Positions 18,768-37,362 are shown, counted from the stretch's first letter. The stretch is 64,000 bases of DNA from CAVORB01 sp963736235 (GCA_963736235.1 CAVTOR010000005.1:248001-312000); one strand, 5' to 3'. Notes: generated from the sequence alone by a model not told the origin. Numbers and translations are program-made.

Positions 18768-19295
18768 TTGGCACTGAATTTCGGTCAAAAAGAGGCCATC
18801 GTCGCCGAGGTCGCGGAAGTCGCGAAGAGCGCCTATTCGGCCATCGGGGCCGAGTACAGGGGACTGACGGTGCAGCAAATGACCGACCTGCGCGTGGAAG
18901 CGCGCAAGGCGGGCGTCTATGTTCGCGTCGTCAAGAACACCCTGGCGAAGCGCGCGTTGCAGGGGACGGATTTCGCCTGTATGGAAGGAGGTCTCATCGG
19001 ACCGCTGGTCCTAGCCTTCTCGCAGGAAGATCCGGGCTCGGTCGCGCGCGTGGCGCAAGCATTTGCAAAGGAGCACGACAAGTTCCAAGTCAAGTTGATC
19101 GCCGTCGGCGGAAAGCTGCTTGACCCATCGGAACTTGGCACGCTGGCGAAGATGCCAACCTATGAGGAGGCGATCAGCCTGCTCATGGCAGTGATGAAGG
19201 CTCCAGTGCAGAAGCTCGCGGCGACCATCAACGAGGTCCCGGGCAAGCTTGTCCGAACCCTCGCGGCGGTCCGCGACGCCAAAGAGGCGGCGTAA
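18768..19295 (+). CDS. rplJ: Ribosomal protein L10
   Basis: Base of the L7/L12 stalk. The 175-aa protein begins (M)ALNFGQKEAIVAEVAEVAK, which matches the family start MALN. This forces a TTG start codon, with a strong AGGAGG 8 bases upstream; the in-frame GTG at 18759 lies inside that ribosome-binding site and is unlikely. The C-terminal KLVRTLAAVRDAKEAA is as in E. coli. The rare start may help autoregulation. Confidence 0.93.
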   Translation: MALNFGQKEAIVAEVAEVAKSAYSAIGAEYRGLTVQQMTDLRVEARKAGVYVRVVKNTLAKRALQGTDFACMEGGLIGPLVLAFSQEDPGSVARVAQAFAKEHDKFQVKLIAVGGKLLDPSELGTLAKMPTYEEAISLLMAVMKAPVQKLAATINEVPGKLVRTLAAVRDAKEAA

Positions 19296-19341
19296 CCTGT
19301 ACGGTAACAACCCAAGAGATTTGCGTTTTTAGGAGACAACA

Positions 19342-19722
19342 ATGTCCGTTTCGAAAGACGATATCCTGGAAGCCATTGCCAATATGACGGTAATGGAGGT
19401 CGTCGAGCTGATCAGCGCGATGGAAGAGAAGTTTGGCGTGACTGCCGCTGCAGCCGTTGCCGCCGCACCCGCGGCAGTAGGTGGTGCGGACGCCGCGGCC
19501 GTTGAGGAGCAGACCGAGTTCAACGTTGTGCTGGCGTCGTTCGGCGCCAACAAGGTCTCGGTGATCAAGGCCGTACGCGCGTTGACCGGGCTGGGCCTGA
19601 AAGAGGCCAAGGACGCGGTGGAGGGCGTGCCCAACACCATCAAGGAGGCGGTTTCCAAGGACGAGGCTGAGGCGGCGAAGAAGGCGCTGGAAGAGGCTGG
19701 CGCGACGGTTGAGATCAAGTAA
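19342..19722 (+). CDS. rplL: Ribosomal protein L7/L12
   Basis: Flexible stalk protein that recruits translation factors. 126 aa: N-terminal dimerisation domain (1-35), an Ala-rich hinge (about 36-52), and the C-terminal domain with KVSVIKAVRALTGLGLKEAK. It follows rplJ by 46 bases with AGGAG before the ATG. Confidence 0.97.
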   Translation: MSVSKDDILEAIANMTVMEVVELISAMEEKFGVTAAAAVAAAPAAVGGADAAAVEEQTEFNVVLASFGANKVSVIKAVRALTGLGLKEAKDAVEGVPNTIKEAVSKDEAEAAKKALEEAGATVEIK

Positions 19723-19761
19723 CGGCGCCCTTGCGTCGTTCGATCTTCAGCGTGGACCAGG

Positions 19762-19790
19762 GGCTGGCGGCATCAGGCCGCCGGCCTTTT
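19762..19790 (+). terminator. rplL-rpoB attenuator
   Basis: Ten-pair stem GGCTGGCGGC / GCCGCCGGCC (one G-U pair) with a five-base loop, followed by TTTT, 40 bases after the rplL stop. A partial terminator at this place lowers rpoBC expression relative to rplJL in E. coli. The short T-run fits an attenuator rather than a full stop. Confidence 0.7.
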
Positions 19791-19928
19791 CCTGTTTGTA
19801 CGGCACCGGGCTTACCGCAGCGGCTCGATTTCGGCGTCGTGCTCTGAAGGCACCGCCGGAACCCCGGGGCGGGGTGTCGTTGCGTAATCCCCAGGGACTT
19901 GTTCTCTAGAACTTCGAGGGAAGGCAGT

Positions 19929-24092
<4,164 letters not shown>

Positions 24093-24169
24093 ACAAGGGC
24101 CGAGGGCAGGAGCCCGGCATCGCGCGCCGCGCGATGCCGGGCCCGCCGCCAAGACGCTGGAGACACTGA

Positions 24170-28396
<4,227 letters not shown>

Positions 28397-28605
28397 GGCA
28401 GCCGCGCCGTCCAGCGCCGCCCGTTCTGTGCTTGGCGTCCCTGGTTGCTCGGCAGGGTCGGCGAGATGACCGCGGCGCCCGAAGGTCGGGGATGCGCGCT
28501 CGCTTGCCGAGCTTGTGCCGTCTCCGGGGCGGCTCCTCGCCGCTTACTTTGTTTTCGTGCCGGGCCACGGATGGCTCCTCCCCCTGTTCACCCTTGGGCT
28601 TCGTG

Positions 28606-28634
28606 TTGACATCATTTCGCGGGCTCCTTATACT
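28606..28634 (+). promoter_or_regulatory. Sigma-70 promoter of the str operon
   Basis: TTGACA (28606-28611), a 17-bp spacer, TATACT (28629-28634). This is the best promoter match in the ribosomal block and lies about 315 bases before rpsL. Confidence 0.8.
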
Positions 28635-28648
28635 CCCGCGTCTCAGCT

Positions 28649-28669
28649 AAGCCGGCTCTGTGCCGGCTT
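28649..28669 (+). other. Hairpin at the start of the str leader
   Basis: Perfect 8-bp stem AAGCCGGC-TCTGT-GCCGGCTT beginning about 8 bases after the expected transcription start and followed by GATTGTTT. It could be an attenuator or an antitermination element. Confidence 0.5.
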
Positions 28670-28951
28670 GATTGTTTCCCGATCCGGGCCAACTTCGCCC
28701 GGAAGACGGCCAAGGGGGTCCTTGGTCGGGCGCCTGGTTCGAATTCTCAATGCCACGATACCCCTTCCCCGAGGGGCGGGGGCTATCGGGCATCCGCAGG
28801 CTGTCAGGGCGAAGCCTGGGGCCTTGAGGTTCGTAGGCTCAACCGCGAGAGGCGTTGGTCCGTCGCCGCGTCAGCGCAGCGATGGCGAGTAATCTGCGTC
28901 TCTCGGTTTTGTTGCTTGGATGGCGCTCGTGCGCCGCTGGAGATCGTTTGC

Positions 28952-29326
28952 ATGGCAACAGTCAACCAACTGGTCCGCAAGGCGCGCAAGCGCAAGGTGG
29001 AGAAGAGTAAGGTGCCGGCCTTGGAGTCGTGTCCCCAGAAGCGCGGCGTATGCACGCGCGTCTATACCACGACGCCGAAGAAGCCCAACTCCGCGCTGCG
29101 TAAGGTCGCCCGCGTGCGCCTGACCAATGGTTACGAGGTTACGTCCTACATCGGTGGTGAAGGCCACAACCTGCAAGAGCACTCGGTAGTGCTGATCCGC
29201 GGCGGTCGTGTCAAGGACCTGCCGGGTGTGCGCTATCACACGGTTCGCGGCACGCTGGACACCTCCGGTGTCGAGAAGCGGCGCCAGGGGCGTTCAAAGT
29301 ACGGCGCCAAGCGGCCGAAGAGCTGA
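28952..29326 (+). CDS. rpsL: Ribosomal protein S12
   Basis: Decoding-centre protein of the small subunit, 124 aa. MATVNQLVRKARKRKVEKSK start, the TTTPKKPNSALRKVARVRL loop (K residues that give streptomycin resistance when changed are the normal Lys), and GGRVKDLPGVRYHTVRG. The start was chosen at MATVNQL, the universal N-terminus. First gene of the str operon. Confidence 0.97.
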   Translation: MATVNQLVRKARKRKVEKSKVPALESCPQKRGVCTRVYTTTPKKPNSALRKVARVRLTNGYEVTSYIGGEGHNLQEHSVVLIRGGRVKDLPGVRYHTVRGTLDTSGVEKRRQGRSKYGAKRPKS

Positions 29327-29362
29327 GTCAAAGTCAAGTCATAAGGGTCGGAGCATCCAGTC

Positions 29363-29833
29363 ATGCCGAGAAGACGCATTGTCGCCCGTCGCCAGGTCCT
29401 GCCGGACCCCAAGTTCGGGAGCGAGTTGCTTGCCAAGTTCATCACCATGCTGATGGAAGACGGCAAGAAATCCGTCGCGGAGCGCATCATGTATGGCGCC
29501 CTGGATCAGGTGTCCAGCAAGAAGGGCGTGGAGCCTCTGGATCTGCTCGATCAAGCCATGGAAAACGTGCGCCCGGCGGTCGAGGTCAAGTCCCGGCGCG
29601 TCGGCGGTGCGACGTACCAGGTTCCGGTGGAGGTTCGTCCAATGCGCCGCAACTCCCTGGCCATGCGATGGTTGATCGATGCCGCGCGCAAGCGCTCCGA
29701 GAAGTCGATGGCTCTGCGGCTCGCCGGTGAGCTGATGGATGCGGCGGACTCCCGCGGCTCCGCGGTGAAGAAAAAGGAAGACACGCACCGCATGGCTGAG
29801 GCCAACAAGGCCTTCTCGCACTACCGCTGGTGA
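29363..29833 (+). CDS. rpsG: Ribosomal protein S7
   Basis: Small-subunit head protein that nucleates 3' domain assembly and represses the str operon in E. coli. 156 aa, MPRRRIVARRQVLPDPKFGS start, RPMRRNSLAMRWL, and the short C-terminal form ending AFSHYRW. It is 36 bases after rpsL, 41 before fusA. Confidence 0.97.
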   Translation: MPRRRIVARRQVLPDPKFGSELLAKFITMLMEDGKKSVAERIMYGALDQVSSKKGVEPLDLLDQAMENVRPAVEVKSRRVGGATYQVPVEVRPMRRNSLAMRWLIDAARKRSEKSMALRLAGELMDAADSRGSAVKKKEDTHRMAEANKAFSHYRW

Positions 29834-29874
29834 CACGCTGGCAGGTTCATCACTTATTCAGGGCAGGCTAAGTC

Positions 29875-31971
29875 GTGGCACGTAGTACACCAATCGAGCG
29901 CTATCGCAATCTCGGCATCATGGCGCATATTGATGCCGGAAAGACCACCACAACCGAGCGTATCCTGTTCTACACCGGTGTTTCCCACAAGATCGGTGAG
30001 GTGCACGACGGCGCTGCCACCATGGACTGGATGGAGCAGGAGCAGGAGCGAGGCATTACCATCACGTCCGCTGCTACGACCTGCTTCTGGAAGGGCATGG
30101 ACATGCAGCACCCCGAGTATCGAATCAACATCATCGATACCCCGGGACACGTGGATTTCACCATCGAGGTCGAGCGGTCCCTGCGCGTGCTCGACGGGGC
30201 CTGTGCGGTCTTCTGCGCGGTCGGGGGCGTTGAGCCCCAGTCGGAGACCGTTTGGCGTCAGGCGGACAAGTACGGCGTCCCGCGTATCGCCTTCGTGAAC
30301 AAGATGGATCGCGTAGGGGCCGATTTCCTGCGCGTCGTGGGGCAGGTCAAGGACCGGCTGGGCGGCTACGCCGTGCCCATTCAGCTTCCGATCGGCGCCG
30401 AGGAGGGCTTCCAGGGCGTCGTCGATCTGGTGCGGATGAAGGCCATCTTCTGGGATGAGGAGTCCCGGGGCATGCAGTACGAGCTCAAGGATATTCCGGA
30501 GGACATGGCCGATTTATGCGAGGAGTGGCGGGGAAGCATGATTGAGGCCGCCGCTGAGGCCAACGAAGAGTACATGGAGAAGTACCTCGAAGGCGGCGAA
30601 CTCAGCGAGGCGGAGATCAAGGACGGGTTGCGCGCCCGCACCTTGCGCAGCGAGATCGTGCCCATGATGTGCGGCTCCGCGTTCAAGAACAAGGGTGTGC
30701 AGGCGATGCTCGACGCCGTGATCGACTACATGCCGTCGCCGGTAGAGGTCCCCGCCATCCAGGGCGTGCTCGACGATGCCGCGGAGACCGTAGCCGAGCG
30801 TCCGTCGAGCGACGACGCCCCCTTTGCGGCGCTGGCGTTTAAGATCGCCACCGACCCTTACGTTGGCACGCTGACCTTTTTCCGGGTGTACTCGGGGGTG
30901 TTGCGTTCTGGCGACACCATCTTTAACCCGGTAAAGAGCAAGCGCGAGCGCATCGGGCGCATTCTGCAGATGCACGCCAACGACCGCCAGGAGCTCAAGG
31001 AGGTCCGCGCCGGCGATATCGCCGCTGCAGTCGGACTCAAGGATGTCACCACCGGTGACACCCTGTGCAGCATGAACGACGTCATTACCCTGGAGCGCAT
31101 GGAGTTCCCTGAGCCGGTCATTTCGGTGGCGGTGGAGCCCAGGTCGAAAGGCGATCAGGAGAAAATGGGTATCGCGCTGTCCAAGCTCGCCCAGGAGGAT
31201 CCATCCTTCCGCGTGCGCACCGACGAGGAGTCCGGGCAGACCATCATCTCCGGTATGGGAGAGCTGCATCTGGAGATCATCGTCGACCGCATGAAGCGTG
31301 AGTTCAAGGTCGAGGCGAACGTCGGCGCCCCGCAGGTGAGCTATCGGGAGACCATCCGCGTCATGGTCGAGCAGGAAGGAAAGTTCGTTCGCCAGTCGGG
31401 TGGCCGCGGCCAGTTCGGGCATGTGTATCTGCGCATCGAGCCGCAGGAGCCCGGCACCGGGTACGAGTTCGTCAACCAGATCGTCGGTGGCGCGGTGCCG
31501 AAGGAGTACATCCCCGCGGTCGACAAGGGCGTGCAGGAGGCCATGACCAGCGGCATCATCGCGGGCTTTCCCGTGGTGGACGTGAAGGTCTCGCTCTATG
31601 ACGGCTCCTATCACGAGGTGGACTCGAGCGAGATGGCCTTCAAGATCGCCGGCTCCATGTGCTTCAAGGAAGGTGCCCGCAAGGCCAAGCCGGTGCTGCT
31701 CGAGCCCGTCATGAAGGTGGAGGTGGTGACGCCCGAGGACTACATGGGCGACGTCATGGGTGATCTCAACAGCCGTCGCGGCATGGTCCAGGGGATGGAG
31801 GATGCGCCATCCGGGAAGATCATTCGGGCAGAGGTTCCGCTCGCCGAGATGTTCGGCTACGCCACCGATCTGCGGTCGGCAACCCAGGGCCGGGCCACCT
31901 ACAGCATGGAATTTTCGAAGTATAACGAGGTCCCGGCGAGCATCGCCGAGGCCATCTCGAAGAAACAGTAA
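29875..31971 (+). CDS. fusA: Elongation factor G
   Basis: Translocation GTPase, 698 aa. It starts with GTG (MARSTPIERYRNLGIMAHIDAGKTTTTERI). G motifs AHIDAGKTT, DTPGHVDF and NKMD are present, as are the FGHVYLRIEP domain-IV region and the C-terminal ATDLRSATQGRATYSMEF. The non-ATG start is supported by alignment with the family N-terminus. Confidence 0.97.
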   Translation: MARSTPIERYRNLGIMAHIDAGKTTTTERILFYTGVSHKIGEVHDGAATMDWMEQEQERGITITSAATTCFWKGMDMQHPEYRINIIDTPGHVDFTIEVERSLRVLDGACAVFCAVGGVEPQSETVWRQADKYGVPRIAFVNKMDRVGADFLRVVGQVKDRLGGYAVPIQLPIGAEEGFQGVVDLVRMKAIFWDEESRGMQYELKDIPEDMADLCEEWRGSMIEAAAEANEEYMEKYLEGGELSEAEIKDGLRARTLRSEIVPMMCGSAFKNKGVQAMLDAVIDYMPSPVEVPAIQGVLDDAAETVAERPSSDDAPFAALAFKIATDPYVGTLTFFRVYSGVLRSGDTIFNPVKSKRERIGRILQMHANDRQELKEVRAGDIAAAVGLKDVTTGDTLCSMNDVITLERMEFPEPVISVAVEPRSKGDQEKMGIALSKLAQEDPSFRVRTDEESGQTIISGMGELHLEIIVDRMKREFKVEANVGAPQVSYRETIRVMVEQEGKFVRQSGGRGQFGHVYLRIEPQEPGTGYEFVNQIVGGAVPKEYIPAVDKGVQEAMTSGIIAGFPVVDVKVSLYDGSYHEVDSSEMAFKIAGSMCFKEGARKAKPVLLEPVMKVEVVTPEDYMGDVMGDLNSRRGMVQGMEDAPSGKIIRAEVPLAEMFGYATDLRSATQGRATYSMEFSKYNEVPASIAEAISKKQ

Positions 31972-31995
31972 CGAACGGTTGAAGGGTACAGCGGG

Positions 31996-33186
<1,191 letters not shown>

Positions 33187-33191
33187 GCGCA

Positions 33192-33503
33192 ATGGCAAAC
33201 CAAAGAATTCGCATCCGCCTGAAGGCATTCGACCACCGCCTGATCGATCAATCGGCGCGGGAGATCGTTGATACGGCCAAGCGGACCGGCGCACAGGTGC
33301 GCGGTCCCGTACCGCTGCCTTCCAAGAAGGAGCGGTTCACCGTGCTGATCTCGCCCCACGTCAACAAGGACGCGCGCGACCAGTACGAGCTGCGCACCCA
33401 CAAGCGGTTGATGGATATCGTCGATCCCACGGACAAGACGGTGGATGCCCTGATGAAACTGGATCTGGCCGCCGGTGTGGACGTGCAGATCAAGCTGAGC
33501 TGA
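33192..33503 (+). CDS. rpsJ: Ribosomal protein S10
   Basis: Small-subunit protein and NusE partner in antitermination, 103 aa. MANQRIRIRLKAFDHRLIDQSA and GPVPLPSKKERFTVLISPHVNKDARDQ in outline are classical. The start is only 5 bases after the tufA stop with no strong ribosome-binding site, so it probably depends on ribosomes leaving tufA. There is no S10 leader of the E. coli kind; str and S10 operons are joined. Confidence 0.96.
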   Translation: MANQRIRIRLKAFDHRLIDQSAREIVDTAKRTGAQVRGPVPLPSKKERFTVLISPHVNKDARDQYELRTHKRLMDIVDPTDKTVDALMKLDLAAGVDVQIKLS

Positions 33504-33513
33504 GGACACGACG

Positions 33514-34164
33514 ATGACGATTGGTGTGATCGGACGCAAGGCGGGCATGACCCGGATCTTTACCGAGGACGGTGCGACCGTCCCGGTGACGGTCATCGAG
33601 GTTGACGCGAACCGCGTGTCTCAGGTCAGGTCTGCGGACACCGACGGCTACCGGGCGGTGCAGCTGACCGCCGGCACCCGCAAGCTGTCCCACGTCAACA
33701 AGCCGATGGCCGGCCATTTCGGCAAGGCGGGCGTGAGCGCCGGCGACACGTTGCGCGAGTTTCGCCTGGTAGCCGGCGAGGGTGAAGAGTTGGCGGTCGG
33801 TCAGGAACTGGGCGTCATGATGTTCGAGACCGGACAGAAGGTGGATGTTCGCGGCGTGACCAAGGGTCGAGGCTTCTCCGGCGCGATCCGCCGTCACAAC
33901 TTCCGCTCTCAGGACAGCACCCACGGCAACTCGGTGTCCCACCGCGCACCGGGGTCGATCGGGCAATGCCAGACGCCCGGGCGCGTGTTCAAGGGCAAGC
34001 GCATGGCGGGGCAGTTGGGCAACGTCAATCGTTGCCAGCAGAACCTGGAAATCGTGCGCGTAGATGCCGAGCGCAATCTCCTGCTCGTCAGGGGTGGCGT
34101 GCCCGGACCCGCCGGAGGGCGCCTGATGGTGACGCCGTCCGTGAAGCAGAAGAACAAGGGCTAA
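33514..34164 (+). CDS. rplC: Ribosomal protein L3
   Basis: Large-subunit assembly initiator near the peptidyl-transferase centre, 216 aa. MTIGVIGRKAGMTRIFTEDG, KGRGFSGAIRRHNF, and SIGQCQTPGRVFKGKRMAGQ with the Gln that PrmB methylates in many bacteria. GAGGACACGACG precedes the ATG. Confidence 0.96.
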   Translation: MTIGVIGRKAGMTRIFTEDGATVPVTVIEVDANRVSQVRSADTDGYRAVQLTAGTRKLSHVNKPMAGHFGKAGVSAGDTLREFRLVAGEGEELAVGQELGVMMFETGQKVDVRGVTKGRGFSGAIRRHNFRSQDSTHGNSVSHRAPGSIGQCQTPGRVFKGKRMAGQLGNVNRCQQNLEIVRVDAERNLLLVRGGVPGPAGGRLMVTPSVKQKNKG

Positions 34165-34170
34165 TCTGTC

Positions 34171-34779
34171 ATGGAAATCCAGATTCGAGGCGCTACGGGA
34201 GGCACACTTCAGGTCTCCGATGCTGTGTTCGCCGCCGACTACAAGCCGGGGCTGGTGCATCAGGTGGTCACCGCTTACCTGGCCGGGGCGCGTTCAGGAA
34301 CCAAGGCGCAGAAAAATCGCGCGGCTGTCAGCGGGGGCGGGGCGAAGCCTTTCCGGCAGAAGGGCACAGGTCGAGCCCGCGCTGGTACCAGCCGCAGCCC
34401 GCTGTGGCGTGGCGGCGGCGTCGTCTTCGCGGCCAGCCCGCGGGATTACGCGCAGAAGGTCAACCGGAAAATGTACCGTGGCGCCGTGCGATCCATTCTT
34501 TCAGAGCTGGCTCGCCAGGGGCGCTTGGTGGTGGCTTCCGAGCTGTCGCTGTCCGCGCCCAAGACGAAGGAGATTCATCAGAAGCTCCGCGAACTGGGCG
34601 TGAGCGATGCGCTGATCGTGGTGGAGTCTCTGGATGATCCCGTGTTCCTTGCTGGACGTAACCTGGTCAATGTCGACGTGGTGACCGCCCAGGAAGCGGA
34701 CCCGGTAAGCATGATCGCCTTCGAGCACGTTGTCGCGACAGAAGGCGCAATCCGCAAGCTCGAGGAGCGGCTGGCATGA
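34171..34779 (+). CDS. rplD: Ribosomal protein L4
   Basis: Large-subunit protein lining the exit tunnel; S10-operon autoregulator in E. coli. 202 aa with KPFRQKGTGRARAGTSRSPLWRGGG in outline, the extended tunnel loop. It begins 6 bases after rplC and its stop overlaps the rplW ATG by four bases (ATGA). Confidence 0.96.
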   Translation: MEIQIRGATGGTLQVSDAVFAADYKPGLVHQVVTAYLAGARSGTKAQKNRAAVSGGGAKPFRQKGTGRARAGTSRSPLWRGGGVVFAASPRDYAQKVNRKMYRGAVRSILSELARQGRLVVASELSLSAPKTKEIHQKLRELGVSDALIVVESLDDPVFLAGRNLVNVDVVTAQEADPVSMIAFEHVVATEGAIRKLEERLA

Positions 34780-35072
34780 ATCAGGAACGGCTCATGAAAG
34801 TTTTATTGGCGCCGATCGTGTCGGAAAAGGCGTCTATCGCCGCCGATACGAGCGCGCAGTACGCCTTCCGTGTCGCCCCTGACGCGACCAAGCGCGAGAT
34901 CGGGCGCGCGGTCGAGACCCTGTTCGAGGTCAAGGTCGAGGGGGTTCAGGTGCTGAACGTGCGCGGCAAGAAGAAGCGTTTCGGCCAGCGGATGGGCAAG
35001 CGCAAGGATTGGCGCAAGGCATACGTGCGCCTCAAGGCCGGGCACGATATCGATTTTGGCGGTGGGGCTTGA
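34776..35072 (+). CDS. rplW: Ribosomal protein L23
   Basis: Exit-site protein that docks trigger factor and SRP, 98 aa. LAPIVSEKASIAADTSAQYAF and KGKKKRFGQR-type basic loop (VRGKKKRFGQRMGKR). It is coupled to rplD by a four-base overlap. A 121-bp gap with no ORF follows before rplB. Confidence 0.96.
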   Translation: MNQERLMKVLLAPIVSEKASIAADTSAQYAFRVAPDATKREIGRAVETLFEVKVEGVQVLNVRGKKKRFGQRMGKRKDWRKAYVRLKAGHDIDFGGGA

Positions 35073-35193
35073 GGCAGCTTCAATCGGGCGGCGAGCGTTC
35101 TTCGGGGGGTCCCCGCGCGGGGCCGACTAGGCAAGCAGACGCGGCCGGACAGCGCGCACGGCGCGGCAAATTGACAGATGTGGACCAGGTAAG

Positions 35194-36021
35194 ATGGCAA
35201 TCGTAAAGACCAATCCGACCTCCCCCGCGCGGCGTTTCGTCGTCAAGGTGGTCACTCCGGGCATCCACAAGGGTGCTCCTTACGAGCCCCTGTTGGCTAA
35301 AAAGAGCAAGTCGGGCGGCCGTAACAACCAGGGGCGCATCAGCGTTCGCCACCGTGGCGGGGGCCACAAGCAGCGTTATCGTGTGGTCGACTTCAAGCGC
35401 AACAAGGTCGGCGTTTCGGCGGAGGTCGAGCGTATTGAGTACGATCCGAACCGCACCGCGCACATCGCGCTGCTGAAGTATCTCGATGGTGAGCGGGCGT
35501 ACATCATCGCCCCCAAGGGCCTGAAGGCTGGGGATCGCGTGCAGGCCAGCGATGACGCACCCATCAGCCCGGGTAACTGCTTGCCCCTGCGTAATATCCC
35601 GCTGGGCACCCTGGTGCATTGCATCGAGATGCGACCGGGTAAGGGTGCGCAGCTTGCCCGTGCCGCTGGAAGCTCCGCTCAGATCATCGCCCGCGAAGGA
35701 AGGTACGCGACGCTTCGCTTGCGTTCGGGGGAAATGCGCAGGATCCACGCTGAGTGCCGTGCGGTCGTCGGGGAGGTTGGTAACACGGAGAACAGCCTGC
35801 AGAAGCTGGGCAAGGCGGGTGCCACGCGTTGGCACGGACGCCGGCCGACGGTTCGCGGTGTTGTCATGAACCCGGTCGATCATCCGCATGGTGGCGGCGA
35901 GGGCCGGACCTCCGGCGGTCGTCACCCGGTGTCTCCCTGGGGTGTTCCGACCAAAGGGTATAAGACCCGCAGCAACAAGCGCACAGATAAGATGATCGTG
36001 CGTCGTCGCGGCAAGAAATAA
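35194..36021 (+). CDS. rplB: Ribosomal protein L2
   Basis: Needed for subunit joining and peptidyl transfer; binds 23S domain IV. 275 aa, MAIVKTNPTSPARRFVVKV, GRNNQGRISVRHRGGGHKQRYR, and the C-terminal PVDHPHGGGEGR with the conserved His. ATG after a short spacer. Confidence 0.97.
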   Translation: MAIVKTNPTSPARRFVVKVVTPGIHKGAPYEPLLAKKSKSGGRNNQGRISVRHRGGGHKQRYRVVDFKRNKVGVSAEVERIEYDPNRTAHIALLKYLDGERAYIIAPKGLKAGDRVQASDDAPISPGNCLPLRNIPLGTLVHCIEMRPGKGAQLARAAGSSAQIIAREGRYATLRLRSGEMRRIHAECRAVVGEVGNTENSLQKLGKAGATRWHGRRPTVRGVVMNPVDHPHGGGEGRTSGGRHPVSPWGVPTKGYKTRSNKRTDKMIVRRRGKK

Positions 36022-36039
36022 ACAGTCGAGGTTGAGCCA

Positions 36040-36318
36040 GTGCCACGTTCGATTCGAAAGGGACCCTTTGTAGACCACCACCTGACCAAGAAGGTGGAAG
36101 AGGCGGTCGCGCAGAACAGCAAGCGGCCCATCAAGACCTGGTCGCGCCGTTCCATGGTATTGCCCGAGATGGTGGGTCTCACCATCGCGGTGCACAACGG
36201 TCGTCAGCACGTACCCGTCTTGGTCAACGAGAACATGATCGGGCACAAGCTCGGAGAGTTCGCCTTGACCCGGACCTACAGGGGTCATGCGGCCGACAGA
36301 AAGGCAAAGAAGAAGTAG
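36040..36318 (+). CDS. rpsS: Ribosomal protein S19
   Basis: Small-subunit head protein, 92 aa. It uses a GTG start: MPRSIRKGPFVDHHLTKKVE. SRRSMVLPEMVGLTIAVHNG and GEFALTRTYRGHAADRK are the usual blocks. The start is fixed by the universal PRSxKKGPF N-terminus. Confidence 0.96.
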   Translation: MPRSIRKGPFVDHHLTKKVEEAVAQNSKRPIKTWSRRSMVLPEMVGLTIAVHNGRQHVPVLVNENMIGHKLGEFALTRTYRGHAADRKAKKK

Positions 36319-36332
36319 CCGAGGAAGCGCAA

Positions 36333-36665
36333 ATGCAGGCTGAAGCAAAACTCAAGTACGCGCGCGTTTCGGCGCAGAAGGTGCGGCTCGTCGCCGACCA
36401 GATCCGTGGGCTGCATGTGGAGCAGGCCCTGAGCCTTCTCACCTTCAGCACCCGTAAGGGCGCGGGTATCATCAAGAAAATCCTGGAGTCGGCCATCGCC
36501 AACGCCGAGCACAACGAGGGTGCGGATATCGACGAGCTCAAGGTTTCCGCGGTCCAGGTCAACGAGGGGCCGACCATGAAGCGTATCCGCGCCCGGGCGA
36601 AGGGTCGCGCGAACCGTATCGTCAAGCGCACTAGTCATATCAGCGTGACGGTTGCCGAGCGCTAA
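36333..36665 (+). CDS. rplV: Ribosomal protein L22
   Basis: Exit-tunnel protein, 110 aa, with the long beta-hairpin loop (VNEGPTMKRIRARAKGRANRI). MQAEAKLKYARVSAQKVRLVADQIRG is the typical start. 14 bases after rpsS, 19 before rpsC. Confidence 0.96.
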   Translation: MQAEAKLKYARVSAQKVRLVADQIRGLHVEQALSLLTFSTRKGAGIIKKILESAIANAEHNEGADIDELKVSAVQVNEGPTMKRIRARAKGRANRIVKRTSHISVTVAER

Positions 36666-36684
36666 GCATTCGAGAGAATCCAGC

Positions 36685-37362
36685 ATGGGTCAGAAAGTAA
36701 ATCCAAACGGGATCCGCCTTGGCATCGTCAAGGAGTGGACGTCCAAGTGGTACGCCGATTCGAAGGACTACGCGGATCTGTTGAACAAGGATCTCGAGGT
36801 GCGCGCCTTCCTCAAGAAGCGGCTCTCCGATGCGTCCGTCAGTCGCATACAGATCAACCGCCCGGCGAAGAACGCTCACATCACCGTCCACACGGCCCGG
36901 CCAGGGGTGGTGATCGGGAAGAAGGGGGAAGATATCGACGCGCTGCGCAAGCAGGTTTCCGAGATGATGGGTATTCCGGTACACATCAGTATCGAGGAGA
37001 TTCGGAAACCCGAACTCGACGCGCAACTGGTCGCCGAGAGCGTCGCCCAGCAGCTCGAGCGGCGCATTATGTTCCGGCGCGCGATGAAGCGGGCGGTGCA
37101 GAACGCCATGCGCCTTGGCGCGGAAGGGATTCGGATCAATGTCGCGGGCCGCCTGAACGGCGCGGAGATCGCGCGCAGCGAGTGGTACCGCGAGGGTCGG
37201 GTTCCGCTGCACACGTTGCGCGCGGACATCGATTACGGCTTCGCGGAGGCGGTGACGACCTACGGGGTGCTCGGCGTCAAGGTCTGGGTCTTCAAGGGTG
37301 AGGTCTTCGGCGCCCCGGCAGAGGCAGACCAGGCGCCCAAGACCGCTGGGAAGAGGGGCTGA
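36685..37362 (+). CDS. rpsC: Ribosomal protein S3
   Basis: mRNA-entry protein of the small subunit, 225 aa. MGQKVNPNGIRLGI start, KH domain with RPGVVIGKKGEDI, and the C-terminal domain ending WVFKGEV plus a short tail. The start was chosen at MGQKVNP; the open frame upstream runs back into rplV. Confidence 0.97.
   Translation: MGQKVNPNGIRLGIVKEWTSKWYADSKDYADLLNKDLEVRAFLKKRLSDASVSRIQINRPAKNAHITVHTARPGVVIGKKGEDIDALRKQVSEMMGIPVHISIEEIRKPELDAQLVAESVAQQLERRIMFRRAMKRAVQNAMRLGAEGIRINVAGRLNGAEIARSEWYREGRVPLHTLRADIDYGFAEAVTTYGVLGVKVWVFKGEVFGAPAEADQAPKTAGKRG

Larger units (their letters stand above)
28397..28951 (+). other. rpoC-rpsL intergenic region with long str leader
   Basis: 555 bp without a credible ORF. 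A weak hairpin GCGGC-TCCTC-GCCGC near 28527-28541, followed by T-rich sequence, may end the rpoBC transcript. A strong promoter lies at 28606-28634. About 310 bases of leader follow, with hairpins at 28649-28669 and CCAAGG-GGGT-CCTTGG near 28709-28724. Confidence 0.6.
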
